From: Hydrogenimonas urashimensis
Lineage (GTDB): Bacteria > Campylobacterota > Campylobacteria > Campylobacterales > Hydrogenimonadaceae
Direction: 5' to 3'
NCBI RefSeq assembly: GCF_016593255.1
Contig: NZ_AP023212.1
Coordinates: 918,001-982,000 of the forward strand
Length of the DNA stretch: 64,000 nt
In this document: positions 37,265 through 46,316 of the stretch, in pieces
How the letters are laid out: each line of letters opens with the position of its first letter
How positions within the stretch are numbered: position 1 is the stretch's first letter
Notes under the pieces: model-generated
The model's input: only the letters and a program-made list of their open reading frames with translations
What the model was told of the DNA's origin: nothing
Databases searched by the model: none
Program-made: the position numbers and the translations under genes

Positions 37265-38135
37265 TTTCTGCACACCTAAGCCGCTAAATGAAACACCTCT
37301 GCGGGTGTTCTGAATTGCAGCGCCGAATGTTTTCGTTTCTTGTTGTAGAAGTCGATCCAGTCTCCGATGATTTTGTTGGCCTCCTTGAGCGATTTGAAGT
37401 TGTGATGCCAGATGCACTCCTCTTTGATGGTACGGAAGAAGCGCTCGATCATTCCGTTTTATCCTCGGCTCCGCCTGCGGGGCTGTCGTCTTCGGCTCGG
37501 ACGCTCCGGGGTATAGGGCGTGATGAACTCTTGGGTGAAATGGTAGTCTCTGACCCTCTTGGTAAAGGATTTGCCGGTAAAGACCAATCCGTTGTCGCTT
37601 CGCAAGGTGATCTCTCTTTCCACCCTTTTGAGTCTGCCGAAACGGTAGATGAGCCCCTCCTGCAGTGCCGCCTCCGCCGTCTTGGCTTTGCCGCTTTTTG
37701 AGAGCCTCCAGCCCACAATCTCCCGGGTACAGGTATCGATAACGGCGGCCAAGGTGCTCCAGCCATCCTTTTGGCTCCATACGCGGGTCATGTCGATGGC
37801 CCATCTTCGATCGGGAATCTGTGAGCGTGAGGGCATCGCCTTGGCCCTTGGCCTGTGGCCTTTTGCTCGTTTTCTCACCTGCCGCCTTTGAGCCGCAGAA
37901 TGCGCTGGACCGCCTTTTTATTCATTCCCAGCAACAGAGCCAACCGCTGGTAACCATAGGTGGGAAAGGCTTCGATCTTCTCTTGGACTCTTCGGACGCG
38001 ATCTTCATTCAGTTTCGGCGTTCTTTGGATGGGCTTGTAATAGAAACTCCTGCGAGGAATACCGAACAGACGACAAAGTTTCGTGATGCTGATCGGATGA
38101 CCTTCACTTCTCATTTCGCTCTGAACCCGCATCAC
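37265..38135 (-). pseudogene. IS3 OrfB transposase, broken (element B)
   Basis: Three pieces in different frames. The first, at 38135-37875, has the helix-turn-helix region (ISITKLCRLFGIPRRSFYY). The second, at 37878-37459, has WAIDMTRVWSQKDGW and the second acid in LRSDNGLVF. The third, at about 37455-37265, has MIERFFRTIKEECIWHH and NKKRKHSALQFRTP. A frameshift near 37876 and a disrupted stretch near 37455-37500 (PERPSRRRQPRRRSRG) break it, so it is inactive. Confidence 0.75.
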
Positions 38136-38208
38136 TTCTTCTCTTCCCCTACAGAAAAGTCGTACTTTTTTCTCGAAGAGAGTGATTCGCTACGCGAACC
38201 GCTTCGCT

Positions 38209-38487
38209 TCACAAGAAAGCGATGTTCTCCAACGTCAACTCCCCGATGACCTCTTTCATCGCTTTGATCTTCTCTTCGTACACTGCGGCGATATCTTTCG
38301 GTCTGGCCCGCAACTGGTTCTCCATCCCCGCTCGGGCCTCCTCCATCCACTCTTCAATGGTGGCGGGTGTCAGATCATACTTGCGCGACACTTCGGTCAC
38401 GGTCGTCTTGCCCTGAAATATATCCATCACGATATCCGCTTTCTTTTTGGCGCTAAAGCGTTTGATTGGTGGTTGCTGTTCTTCCAA
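38209..38487 (-). CDS. IS3 OrfA (element B)
   Basis: A 92-residue helix-turn-helix protein: KRFSAKKKADIVMDIFQGK, then SRKYDLTPATIEEW and a coiled C-terminus (MKEVIGELTLEN). OrfA binds the element ends in IS3 transposition, and OrfAB is made by frameshifting. The 3' region before OrfB carries an odd charged stretch, and OrfB itself is broken, so the element probably cannot move on its own. Confidence 0.65.
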   Translation of the reverse strand: MEEQQPPIKRFSAKKKADIVMDIFQGKTTVTEVSRKYDLTPATIEEWMEEARAGMENQLRARPKDIAAVYEEKIKAMKEVIGELTLENIAFL

Positions 38488-38563
38488 CTTTTTGCTCCTG
38501 TATTTCCTATATTATACATTGTGCAGTTGGGCTGGGGGTCAGTATACTTCTGTATAGCACCCA

Positions 38564-38731
38564 CTACTGGGGTATGCCTTCGTAGGTCAGGCTCTTTTGA
38601 ATGCAGGCATAATTTTCATCGATTCGCACGAACGCCTTTTCATCATGCTCTTGCGAAAACGCTTTGGCTCTTTTGAGACGGGATGGCACACGGGTAATAA
38701 ACGTGATGCCATGTTTTTTGATCGACTCCAT
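38564..38731 (-). pseudogene. remnant of an IS1634/IS4-like transposase
   Basis: A minus-strand open stretch of about 55 codons reads MESIKKHGITFITRVPSRL, then KRAKAFSQ and, later, IDENYACIQKSLTYEGIPQ before a TAG. FITRVPSRLKRAK followed by a TYEGI-type segment is typical of the middle of IS1634-type transposases. A TGA lies 4 codons upstream. It is a short relic between element B and the CapK-like gene. Confidence 0.5.
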
Positions 38732-38739
38732 CCCTCTAT

Positions 38740-38769
38740 CTCATTCTCCATTCATAGAATGGAGAATGA
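38740..38769. repeat. 13-bp stem hairpin
   Basis: TCATTCTCCATTC, a 4-base loop ATAG, and the exact reverse complement. It lies in IS debris beside the IS1634-like relic and 94 bases from the stop of the CapK-like gene. It may be a terminator stem or a remnant of a small palindromic element; there is no clear U-tract. The rest of 38770-38862 shows nothing I can name. Confidence 0.6.
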
Positions 38770-38862
38770 CAGAGCAAATTTTGTTCTTCTTTTCATGAAT
38801 GCCCTATTTTCGGGCTTTGAAAAATGTGGATTTTGGGTGCGCAATGGCGGATTCATGTTAGG

Positions 38863-40224
38863 TTAATTTGGAATTTTAGATATCGTATATAAAAATTTAC
38901 CTGTTTCTGTTTTAGGAATATCTTTTACAAATTCAAAATTTACTTCACATTCATCTCCCATTAGGAATTTAATTTTTTTTACTATATCATCTAATTCATT
39001 TTTTGGAATTTTGTCTTTTTTTACAATTTTTATTAAGATTTTATCTTTTGTTTTTTGTATTACCTGAAATTTTTCAATCCAATTTCTGAAATAAAAAATA
39101 TGTGTAAAATATGCACCATATATCTTTTCATCTTTTGTGTTTATAAAAAAATCTGTACTTCTGCCTAATACTTTATGTAGTTTTGGATAACTACATCCAC
39201 ACGAACAATGAGTATATTCTTGAAATATTCCTATATCTCCTATTTTATAGCGAATAAGAGGCATGGCAAAATTATGAAGAGATGTAACTACTATTTCTCC
39301 CTCTTCTCCAGGTTTACATAATTCTCCTTTTTCATTTACAACCTCAACAATGGTATGTTCCATCATAATATGCAGCCCATCATGTGCAGAGCATTCTGTT
39401 GCAATTGGCCCTACTTCTCGACTCCCATAGTGATTGAAAATTTTACATTGGAATACATCTTCTATAAGATCTCTCATATAATCATATACCGTGCCAGCAG
39501 AAGTATGAATAGCATTTTGTTTTTCTACATAAATTTTGTTTTCTTTGGCAAATTTTGCAAGTTCATAAATTGATTGAATATATGAAATTATAAGTTTGGG
39601 CGGTCTTTTATTTAAAATTTTTAAAAAATTTATCATGTCATTTTCAGATAATTTATAACTATTAAGACAAACTCGATTTAATTGAAAATCTAAAAATCTA
39701 TCCTTCAATGATCTTTTTCCAATTGCAATATCTCTATCCGCTCCCCAAATGATAATAGTTGAATCATATGGAGTACATCCTCGCAAAAACTTTACCAATT
39801 CGAAATTAGCCTTATTGCTTAATTTGTATTTATCACATTGAAGAAATTTAACAGGTTCACCCGTTGAACCGCCGGAAGTATTTACATAATGATTTCTTTT
39901 ATTTAAGTCTTTTGAATATAGATTTTCTTTTTGCTGACGAATAATCTCCTTGGTCAAAAAAGGAAAATTTTTTAATTCAGAAAGATCTTTTAATTCTACT
40001 ACTCCTCTTTGGACCAGTCCGAGATCCTTAAAAATTTTAGAATAATAAGGAACATTTTTATATGCATGATTTAGTAAAATATTCAATTGATCGATTTGTT
40101 TTTTCTCTAATATTTCTATAGGCATAGAACAATCATTTTTTAAGTTGTGGAAGTATTCAAGGATATGTTTTTGATTTATACTAATATTTGATCTTAAAAA
40201 GCAAATAAATTTTTGTATTGACAT
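38863..40224 (-). CDS. CapK/PaaK-like adenylate-forming enzyme
   Basis: A 453-residue protein of the phenylacetate-CoA ligase-like family used in capsule clusters. The AMP/P-loop is YVNTSGGSTGEPVKF, the later core motif is NHYGSREVGPIATEC, and VLGRSTDFF precedes the C-terminal domain. AAAGGAG precedes the ATG. Homologs in polysaccharide loci are thought to activate or transfer acyl or amino-acid substituents, though few are characterised. It is AT-rich and transcribed opposite to the main operon. Confidence 0.8.
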   Translation of the reverse strand: MSIQKFICFLRSNISINQKHILEYFHNLKNDCSMPIEILEKKQIDQLNILLNHAYKNVPYYSKIFKDLGLVQRGVVELKDLSELKNFPFLTKEIIRQQKENLYSKDLNKRNHYVNTSGGSTGEPVKFLQCDKYKLSNKANFELVKFLRGCTPYDSTIIIWGADRDIAIGKRSLKDRFLDFQLNRVCLNSYKLSENDMINFLKILNKRPPKLIISYIQSIYELAKFAKENKIYVEKQNAIHTSAGTVYDYMRDLIEDVFQCKIFNHYGSREVGPIATECSAHDGLHIMMEHTIVEVVNEKGELCKPGEEGEIVVTSLHNFAMPLIRYKIGDIGIFQEYTHCSCGCSYPKLHKVLGRSTDFFINTKDEKIYGAYFTHIFYFRNWIEKFQVIQKTKDKILIKIVKKDKIPKNELDDIVKKIKFLMGDECEVNFEFVKDIPKTETGKFLYTISKIPN

Positions 40225-40265
40225 TTTATTCTCCTTTTATCATTTACAAAACAAATATTACATAA

Positions 40266-41462
40266 TCATACAATTGTATTGTTGAAAATAATTGAATTAA
40301 TAATATGCACGTATCGATCAATGATCAATTTTTCATCGAATTCTTTTTCCATTTTTTTCCTCCCAGATATTCCCATCTTGAATCTTTCTTCTGCTGACAT
40401 TTCAACAATTTTAGACATAGCTTCAACCAAACAATGAACATTTTTAATTGGGCACTTAAATCCATTGATATTATCATCCACGACATCTTTACAACCGATA
40501 TTATCTGTTGTAATAATCGGTTTACCCATAGCTGCAGCTTCAAGAAGCGATCGTGGTACACCTTCTCTATAATATGATGGAAGAACAACACAATCACTCA
40601 TTTCTACTATTCCAGGCATAACGTCCGGACTGACACCACCAAGATATTTTATTGATTCACCATCACATATCTGATTAATAACATTTATATTAATATAGTC
40701 ATCATAATTATCATGTTCACCTACTATAATAAATTTTGTATTGGAATATTTCTTAATCATTTTTGATGCCGCTTTTAAATATTCTTCAATTCCTTTTTGT
40801 TTCAAAAGGCGACCAACAAACAAAAATCTTATTTCTTTTGAGGACTCTTTTGGAAACTGAGAATCCGTTATTTTAAATTTGTTCAAATCTACACCTGATC
40901 CGGGAATTCGCTCTGCTTTAACTTTAGAAATAATTTTTTTTTCTATAAAATAATTCATATCATCATTATTTTGAAAAAATACTTTCATAGCATTTTTTAA
41001 TGAAAATTTGAACAATTTTTCAATAGTCAATCTAAAAATTTTACTTTCATGAGAAAAAGCTTTACCAGCTCCAGCTACATTATTAATTACCGGTATCCCA
41101 GCCATTCTTGCAGCAATATTGCCAAAAATATTTGGTTTGATTGTATAATGCAAAGAAACATCGGGGTGATATTTTCTAAAACCTTTATAAAGTCGGATGA
41201 GAGTAGCAATTTCTTTAAAAGGATTCATCCCATATTGGGAAAAATGTACTGGAAAACATTCCACATTGTATTGTTGTAATTTTTCCACATAAGAGTCAGG
41301 TGGTGCCATAACAATAACTCGATATCCCTCTTCCTGTAGTTTTTTTATTAAATTTAATCTAAATTTATATACTGATAAAGTTTTATTATACACAATAGAG
41401 ATAGTTTTAGCTTTCAATACACAACCTTGAAAATTACGATTATTTTCTATTAACGATTTCAT
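40266..41462 (-). CDS. GT4 family glycosyltransferase
   Basis: A 398-residue GT-B enzyme. Its body begins KTISIVYNKTLSVYKFR, with PNIFGNIAARMAGIPVINNVAG, VGRLLKQKGIEEYL and PSYYREGVPRSLLEAAAMGKPII. It resembles PglA/WbnK-like transferases of Campylobacterota. The ATG at 41462 has no good ribosome site; a TTG at 41417, nearer the conserved N-terminus, is a fair alternative. It lies 41 bases upstream of the CapK-like gene and is probably cotranscribed. Confidence 0.83.
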   Translation of the reverse strand: MKSLIENNRNFQGCVLKAKTISIVYNKTLSVYKFRLNLIKKLQEEGYRVIVMAPPDSYVEKLQQYNVECFPVHFSQYGMNPFKEIATLIRLYKGFRKYHPDVSLHYTIKPNIFGNIAARMAGIPVINNVAGAGKAFSHESKIFRLTIEKLFKFSLKNAMKVFFQNNDDMNYFIEKKIISKVKAERIPGSGVDLNKFKITDSQFPKESSKEIRFLFVGRLLKQKGIEEYLKAASKMIKKYSNTKFIIVGEHDNYDDYININVINQICDGESIKYLGGVSPDVMPGIVEMSDCVVLPSYYREGVPRSLLEAAAMGKPIITTDNIGCKDVVDDNINGFKCPIKNVHCLVEAMSKIVEMSAEERFKMGISGRKKMEKEFDEKLIIDRYVHIINSIIFNNTIV

Positions 41463-41612
41463 TTTTAACTATATCGACATATTTGTTGAAAATCAAATAT
41501 GGAATCCTTTTTTACAACAATTTTCAGCATTAAAGAATAAATTATGTATTGGCTCACCACATATAGCACTCCGGATGATATTCAATAATTGGGTAGCTTT
41601 TACTTAACCAAC

Positions 41613-41650
41613 CTCTACTTTTGGAAGTATTAGAAAATGGGGGACTACCC
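41613..41650. repeat. solo IS end matching the element A terminus in inverse orientation
   Basis: The sequence CTCTACTTTTGGAAG, then AATGGGGGACTACCC, is the near-perfect reverse complement of 36967-37004 (about 33 of 39 positions by eye). No transposase is attached. The rest of 41463-41798 is AT-rich and contains no gene I can support. Confidence 0.65.
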
Positions 41651-41798
41651 AGTTATATAAATGGTGTACCACTTTGAAATTTGTATCAAGAACACAAGAA
41701 TCTGATTCTCGCTGTAGTATAATTTTTTCATTAAAATTTCTCATCCCCTCTATAAAATTACTATTTTTGAGAAGAATGCATATTCGAGGGAGTTATTT

Positions 41799-42347
41799 CT
41801 ATGAAAAATCTATTTTACGCTCTATTATTTTTAAGCAATCACATACTACATAACAATTATCTGGAATGTCTTTATATATTATTGCATTAGCCCCTATTTT
41901 AACATTATTACCTATCTTAATTTTACCAAATAATTTTGCTCCAGGTGCAATATAAACATTATTCCCAATGATAGGGCATCCTCTTTTTGAACCTTGACCT
42001 GATACCCCTATACTCACATCTTGTGATATATGGACATTATCGCCTATTACTGATGCATTATTTATAAATATTCCACCATAATGACCAATTCTAAAACCTT
42101 TTCCTATAATCGCACCTTTCTCAATAGAAATTCCCCATAAAGAATTAATAATAAAATTAAATAATAAATAAATTGGTGAAAATATTAGTTTGATAAATAT
42201 ATTATTTTTATAAATCCAATTACCAAATCTAAATATTAAAATTGCATGTAATCCCGGCTGTCTAAAACAATTAATATATCTTTTAATTTTATGTCCATGT
42301 GTTAATGTATAGTATCTTTTAAAATCATATTTAATATAAGAAAACAT
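41799..42347 (-). CDS. serine-acetyltransferase-like hexapeptide acyltransferase
   Basis: A 182-residue protein. The N-terminus is YDFKRYYTLTHG, then FRFGNWIY. The beta-helix has FRIGHYGGIFIN, NVHISQDVSIGVSG, GCPIIGNNVYIAPGAKLFGKIKIGNNVKIGANA and ends KDIPDNCYVVCD. This is the CysE-like branch used in polysaccharide loci for O-acetylation. An AGGAGG site precedes the ATG. It lies alone between two stretches of IS debris. Confidence 0.82.
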   Translation of the reverse strand: MFSYIKYDFKRYYTLTHGHKIKRYINCFRQPGLHAILIFRFGNWIYKNNIFIKLIFSPIYLLFNFIINSLWGISIEKGAIIGKGFRIGHYGGIFINNASVIGDNVHISQDVSIGVSGQGSKRGCPIIGNNVYIAPGAKLFGKIKIGNNVKIGANAIIYKDIPDNCYVVCDCLKIIERKIDFS

Positions 42348-42479
42348 TTCAACTACCTCCTGAAATTCACTATCATTAATTCCATTTGTACATATTTAAG
42401 TTGATTAAATTCCCCAATCATTGACCAAACGGGATGACTTTTTCTTATTTTTGATTATGGCTTCCCCCTACCTCAATGG

Positions 42480-42900
42480 AAGTTATTTTTTTATCAAAAG
42501 AATTATGTGAAAATTCCATATTGTAATCCAGTATCTACTCTTTGCTCATCGGTCATATCCTTGAAAGGGAATTGAAAATAAAAGCATCAATTGTTCCTTT
42601 CTCAAGCTTCCATCAAACTATTCGATGCAAGCGTTGTGCGATGATTTCCCGTGACGCTTGAATTTTAGATAAGTTTTTTGTTATTTAGACCATTCCAACA
42701 ACTTACAAAAGATAAATTCATGGCTATTATAGACACGGATGGCATGACCTGCGGTCAAATGGTTCTCTCCATTATTTAGGACCCTTCTATGGACTATGAG
42801 GCCAAAATCATTGTAATTTTGACATTAGATTTTAATCTTTTTCTAGCATCATCCTTTGATGAAAACCAATAGACATTTAGTATTCATCTTAGAACGACCG
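42480..42900 (-). pseudogene. decayed IS3-family OrfB
   Basis: On the minus strand two fragments are readable: AGHAIRVYNSHEFIFCKLLEW (second catalytic acid region of IS3 OrfB) and, downstream, HNACIE, a stop, FDGSLRKEQL (third acid region). Several stops and frame changes break the rest. The flanks (42348-42479 and 42901-43150) hold no supported gene. A 12-bp inverted repeat, TCTCCACCATTT at 43007-43018 and its complement at 43102-43113, may be a further IS scar. Confidence 0.55.
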
Positions 42901-43159
42901 ATTTAATGATTTAATTATAACATTGTCTATAAAGTTTATCGAGACGGAAAAGTCCAATGTAACACCGTGCTCATATACTCAACAGTAAGGATTTCTGGAA
43001 ATGAACTCTCCACCATTTTCAACTTAGTTCGTTTCGGAAAACCCCGCTTGTTTTAGATCGCCCATTCAACCAGAACGTGAAAATAAGGTAATGGCAGGCT
43101 CAAATGGTGGAGACTGTTACCTAATTTCTTTGTACAAAAAATGTTGACAGATTATTACA

Positions 43160-43191
43160 CTGGTTTGTTTCTTAAAGGACAAACCAGTGCG
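43160..43191 (-). terminator. hairpin after the pectate-lyase-like gene
   Basis: CACTGGTTTGT and its exact complement ACAAACCAGTG form an 11-bp stem 10 bases beyond the stop codon at 43201. There is no strong U-tract after it, so the terminator call is moderate. Confidence 0.5.
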
Positions 43192-43200
43192 AAGATATAA

Positions 43201-44688
43201 TTAGTGAGCAGAGACTTCCAGAGAAAGCTGATGAAGCTGATGTTCAATGTTTGTATATTGACTATTATATTTCTCATGAGGATTTGTTACTTCTTTAAAT
43301 GGTTTGTATATTTTTTTATAATTTAAAGAAGTAGGTGCTGAAGTGGGTATTCTTCCTGTTCTGTTTTTTACCTCATTTATGATACGGGTATCTATATAAT
43401 CTCTTTTTCCTGATCGTGCACCAGCATTTGTAAGAACTTTATTATAAGTAAGTGTTGATTCATATGGTTTATAATTTGGTACAAGTAAAGGTTCTTCAGT
43501 TTTATAAGGTATTTTAACAGGATTTTCTACATTATAACCTGCAACATGGTGGCCAAATGCAATATTATCTTTCATATAAATTTCTGCGTGATTATTAGCC
43601 ATGGAGTTTCCAATACGTACAAGTGGATGTTTTATAGCTGTTCCAGTATCGGGACCAGCAACTGCAACATTACCTCGGAAATCCAACCGTGCGGGACGAT
43701 TTCCATAATAATCATAATCTCCAGATAATTGCGCTGCTCTATAATTGAAATTATACATCACATTATTCCATGATGCACATGACGTGCCTACTTTGATATA
43801 TGGACTTCTGTGCCCATAATGTGCATAAAGATTGTCACGCAAAAGAATATTGTTTCCATTTATAAGTGTTCCAGTTGAATGGTAGAGTAAATGTTCTGAC
43901 ATTAAACAATTTGAAACTGTAACATTTGAAACTGTATTACCTCCTTTTTCTCCATTCGAAGGATATGTTGACCAAATTGCTACGGCTTCTCTTGACGACC
44001 AAGAAAAAGTACAATGATCTATTACTACATTATAAATTGGGCCATAGTATGCAATCAATGATATATTTGTGTAGGTCCCATTTCTAGAGCCATCTTTTGG
44101 CATTCCAGTTCCAGCACCACGTATTGTAATATGCTGAATCAAAATATCATGTGCACCACTAATTCTGAATTCTCCTCGTCCAAATAAAACTACAGGACCA
44201 GGAGCTGTTTGGCCCGCAATTGTCAAAAAAGAATTTTCTTTTTTGAGGTTATAATTTATGCCATCTTTTAAAGGAATAATACCTGAAATATCAAACACTA
44301 TTATTCTTGGAAATTTTCTTGTCACTGCCCACGCAAAAGAACCATGAGTGTTATCTGTATTTGTTACATCACCAGAAAGGGTATTTACATGCAATATTTT
44401 GGGCAGATCTGAAGTTTTGCCAGTTTTCGCATATAGTCCATATGCGGCCCTTGTTTGAGTTCCGTATCCATAAAGTCCCGGAATAATGCTATATTTGGAT
44501 AGATCATAGTTCACTTCTGTAGCGTTTTCCGAAGCATCACCTTTTTGTATATCTTGAATCTCATCTCCAGCACCCTCATGTTCTGTGACAGGAATCAATG
44601 TTCCATGGTTTGTTCCACCTTCTGGTGTGATTACAAATGCCATTGCCATTATCGCTGGCAAAAACAAAAGAAAAATTATTTTTTTCAT
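43201..44688 (-). CDS. secreted pectate-lyase-fold (right-handed beta-helix) protein
   Basis: A 495-residue protein with a signal peptide (about 1-18). The core resembles pectate lyase family 1: GSFAWAVTRKFPRIIVFDISGII, TIAGQTAPGPVVLFG, DILIQHITIRGAG, VVIDHCTFSWSS, and LYAHYGHRSPYIKVG. The catalytic Arg and Ca-binding Asp of PL1 enzymes cannot be assigned safely by eye. It lies 11 bases after the 454-residue lipoprotein gene, so it is in the same operon. It may cleave or bind an acidic surface polysaccharide. Confidence 0.8.
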   Translation of the reverse strand: MKKIIFLLFLPAIMAMAFVITPEGGTNHGTLIPVTEHEGAGDEIQDIQKGDASENATEVNYDLSKYSIIPGLYGYGTQTRAAYGLYAKTGKTSDLPKILHVNTLSGDVTNTDNTHGSFAWAVTRKFPRIIVFDISGIIPLKDGINYNLKKENSFLTIAGQTAPGPVVLFGRGEFRISGAHDILIQHITIRGAGTGMPKDGSRNGTYTNISLIAYYGPIYNVVIDHCTFSWSSREAVAIWSTYPSNGEKGGNTVSNVTVSNCLMSEHLLYHSTGTLINGNNILLRDNLYAHYGHRSPYIKVGTSCASWNNVMYNFNYRAAQLSGDYDYYGNRPARLDFRGNVAVAGPDTGTAIKHPLVRIGNSMANNHAEIYMKDNIAFGHHVAGYNVENPVKIPYKTEEPLLVPNYKPYESTLTYNKVLTNAGARSGKRDYIDTRIINEVKNRTGRIPTSAPTSLNYKKIYKPFKEVTNPHEKYNSQYTNIEHQLHQLSLEVSAH

Positions 44689-44699
44689 GCTAAATCCTT

Positions 44700-46064
44700 T
44701 TATCGATTGTCTTCGAAAGTTTCACCGGGTTTGATGCCCGGGATCACTTCCTTAAATACCGCCTCGAACTTCTTGACGTAATCGTACGCCCGAATCTTGA
44801 AGTCACTGTTGGGTACCACCTCGATCTCGAACCTTCCATCTTCATCCGTGGAAAGATCCGTCATGATCCAGTTCTCACCCCGTGCCTGGATGCGGATGCC
44901 ACGGGCCGGTGTCCCGTCTTCGTATACGATCCTTCCGGTATATAGGCCTGCCGCCTCTTCAATCGGCATACTCAGGCTCCATGCGCCGGCATGAGAAATC
45001 TCTCCTTTGTAGGAACCGTCACTCTGGCGGGTCGCATACCCCTCTTCGATCCACATCCCCTCTTTATAGTCATAATACCACAGGGGAATCGTTTCCGCTT
45101 TCGCTTTGGAAACTGCCGGAAAGCGGATGACAGCGCTGTCGGCAATCTTCAACGGATTGCCATCACTGTCTCTTAGATCGATGATCATCATTCCGTAAGA
45201 GGTCAGCATCCTCTCTTCTTCGTTACTGTCGATCCCCTTGTAGGCGCCGAGAAACTCGTATCGCCCTTTGCTGGTGAATATATCTTCGTAGGCTATATCG
45301 GCCTGAACCTCACCGGTGTACATATTCCCTTCGCTGTCCTCATAAACTCCGGCCGGAATCTCGATGCTCGCATCTTTTGAAGTCACTAGAGTTTTCTCTG
45401 TTTTGCTGTCATAGCTTTCATGGTCATCATACCGATCCAGCGGATAGGCAAAATAGTTCGGAGAAACGGTCGTCGTGCCGTTGACATACTGTTTCACCTG
45501 GATGATTTTGCTGTTTGTGTAATAACCCTCTGCACTGATCGTAACTACCGCTCTATCACTTTCGGCAATGTTCTCCAGTGTGTAATAACCGTTCTCATCG
45601 GTCGTTGTCACACAGCCTCCGATGCTCACTTTCGCATTGGCGACAGGATCTCCCCCGCTGTACTTGAATATCTTCCCCATTACTTTCGCCGATCCGTGCC
45701 GACAACCATCCATGGGCTCTGACGTCTGATCGCTTTCTTGAACATCCGAAGACTCTTCCATACTCTTCGACTCTTCTGTCGATGAAACAACCTCTTCTGA
45801 GGCTGCCGGGAACGCATCCGCATCTGCAATGTTGTCTTGTTTATCAGATTCTTCTATGACATTATGGGAAGTGATTTCATCCTTAAGCGACCTTTCGGCG
45901 TCGTTTTCATTGCTACTTTGATTTGCGATGTTTGCAGAAGACGCGTTCTCTTTGATTTGGCTCGTTTCGTTAAAGCTGCTGCCGCCGCCTCCACCACATG
46001 CAGTCAACAGTGTCATGGCTGTAATTGTCACTAAAATATTTCTGAGTGTTCTGATTGTTCTCAA
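44700..46064 (-). CDS. surface lipoprotein with carboxypeptidase-regulatory-like domains (short form)
   Basis: A 454-residue protein from a TTG start with AGGAG upstream. The lipoprotein signal is MTLLTACGGGGG. An acidic linker (40-110) leads to a first CarboxypepD_reg-like domain (VMGKIFKYSGGDPVANAKVSIGG), a middle beta domain (DASIEIPAGVYEDSEG, IPLWYYDYKEG) and a last domain (TGRIVYEDGTPARGIRIQARG). From residue 54 on it is the same as the 670-residue neighbour apart from one residue near the end (FEDNR against FEDKR). Probably exposed at the outer membrane. Confidence 0.8.
   Translation of the reverse strand: MRTIRTLRNILVTITAMTLLTACGGGGGSSFNETSQIKENASSANIANQSSNENDAERSLKDEITSHNVIEESDKQDNIADADAFPAASEEVVSSTEESKSMEESSDVQESDQTSEPMDGCRHGSAKVMGKIFKYSGGDPVANAKVSIGGCVTTTDENGYYTLENIAESDRAVVTISAEGYYTNSKIIQVKQYVNGTTTVSPNYFAYPLDRYDDHESYDSKTEKTLVTSKDASIEIPAGVYEDSEGNMYTGEVQADIAYEDIFTSKGRYEFLGAYKGIDSNEEERMLTSYGMMIIDLRDSDGNPLKIADSAVIRFPAVSKAKAETIPLWYYDYKEGMWIEEGYATRQSDGSYKGEISHAGAWSLSMPIEEAAGLYTGRIVYEDGTPARGIRIQARGENWIMTDLSTDEDGRFEIEVVPNSDFKIRAYDYVKKFEAVFKEVIPGIKPGETFEDNR
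44707..45911. repeat. 1.2-kb direct repeat, copy 1
   Basis: Matches 46324-47528 at a constant offset of 1617 bases; no difference was found in the stretches compared, and the encoded proteins agree throughout. Both edges fall inside coding sequence: the lower edge 7 bases after the 3' end of the gene, the upper edge at codon 53 or so. This fits recent duplication or gene conversion. Confidence 0.85.
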
Positions 46065-46316
46065 AAAAATCTCCTATATCTATTTGCTCCGACAAATAAA
46101 TCGTCTTACGCAATTGAAAGTATATATACATAGGGCTAATAGTGGATAAACAATCAGTTAATCAGTATTAATCGAAACATTGCCATTTTTATTTTGGAGC
46201 CACAATATCACTCATGGCTCCGGTTTATGTTTGACAATATGTTGTAAAAGAACGTGAAATTCCCGAAATTCCAACAAATTTGTGACAAAATTCTGGGAAT
46301 ATCATTGAGACAAAAA

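Larger units (their letters stand above)
37252..38541 (-). mobile_element. IS3-family element B, frameshifted, about 1.29 kb
   Basis: Read on the minus strand it runs from a left end at about 38541 (TGACCCCCAGCCCAACTGCACA) to a right end near 37252 (TGTGCAG, then AGGAGTCA), which resemble each other as inverted repeats. Size and OrfA plus OrfB order are those of IS3 elements. OrfB has at least two reading-frame breaks. It sits against the truncated OrfB of element A, suggesting insertion into it. Exact ends are by eye. Confidence 0.65.
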
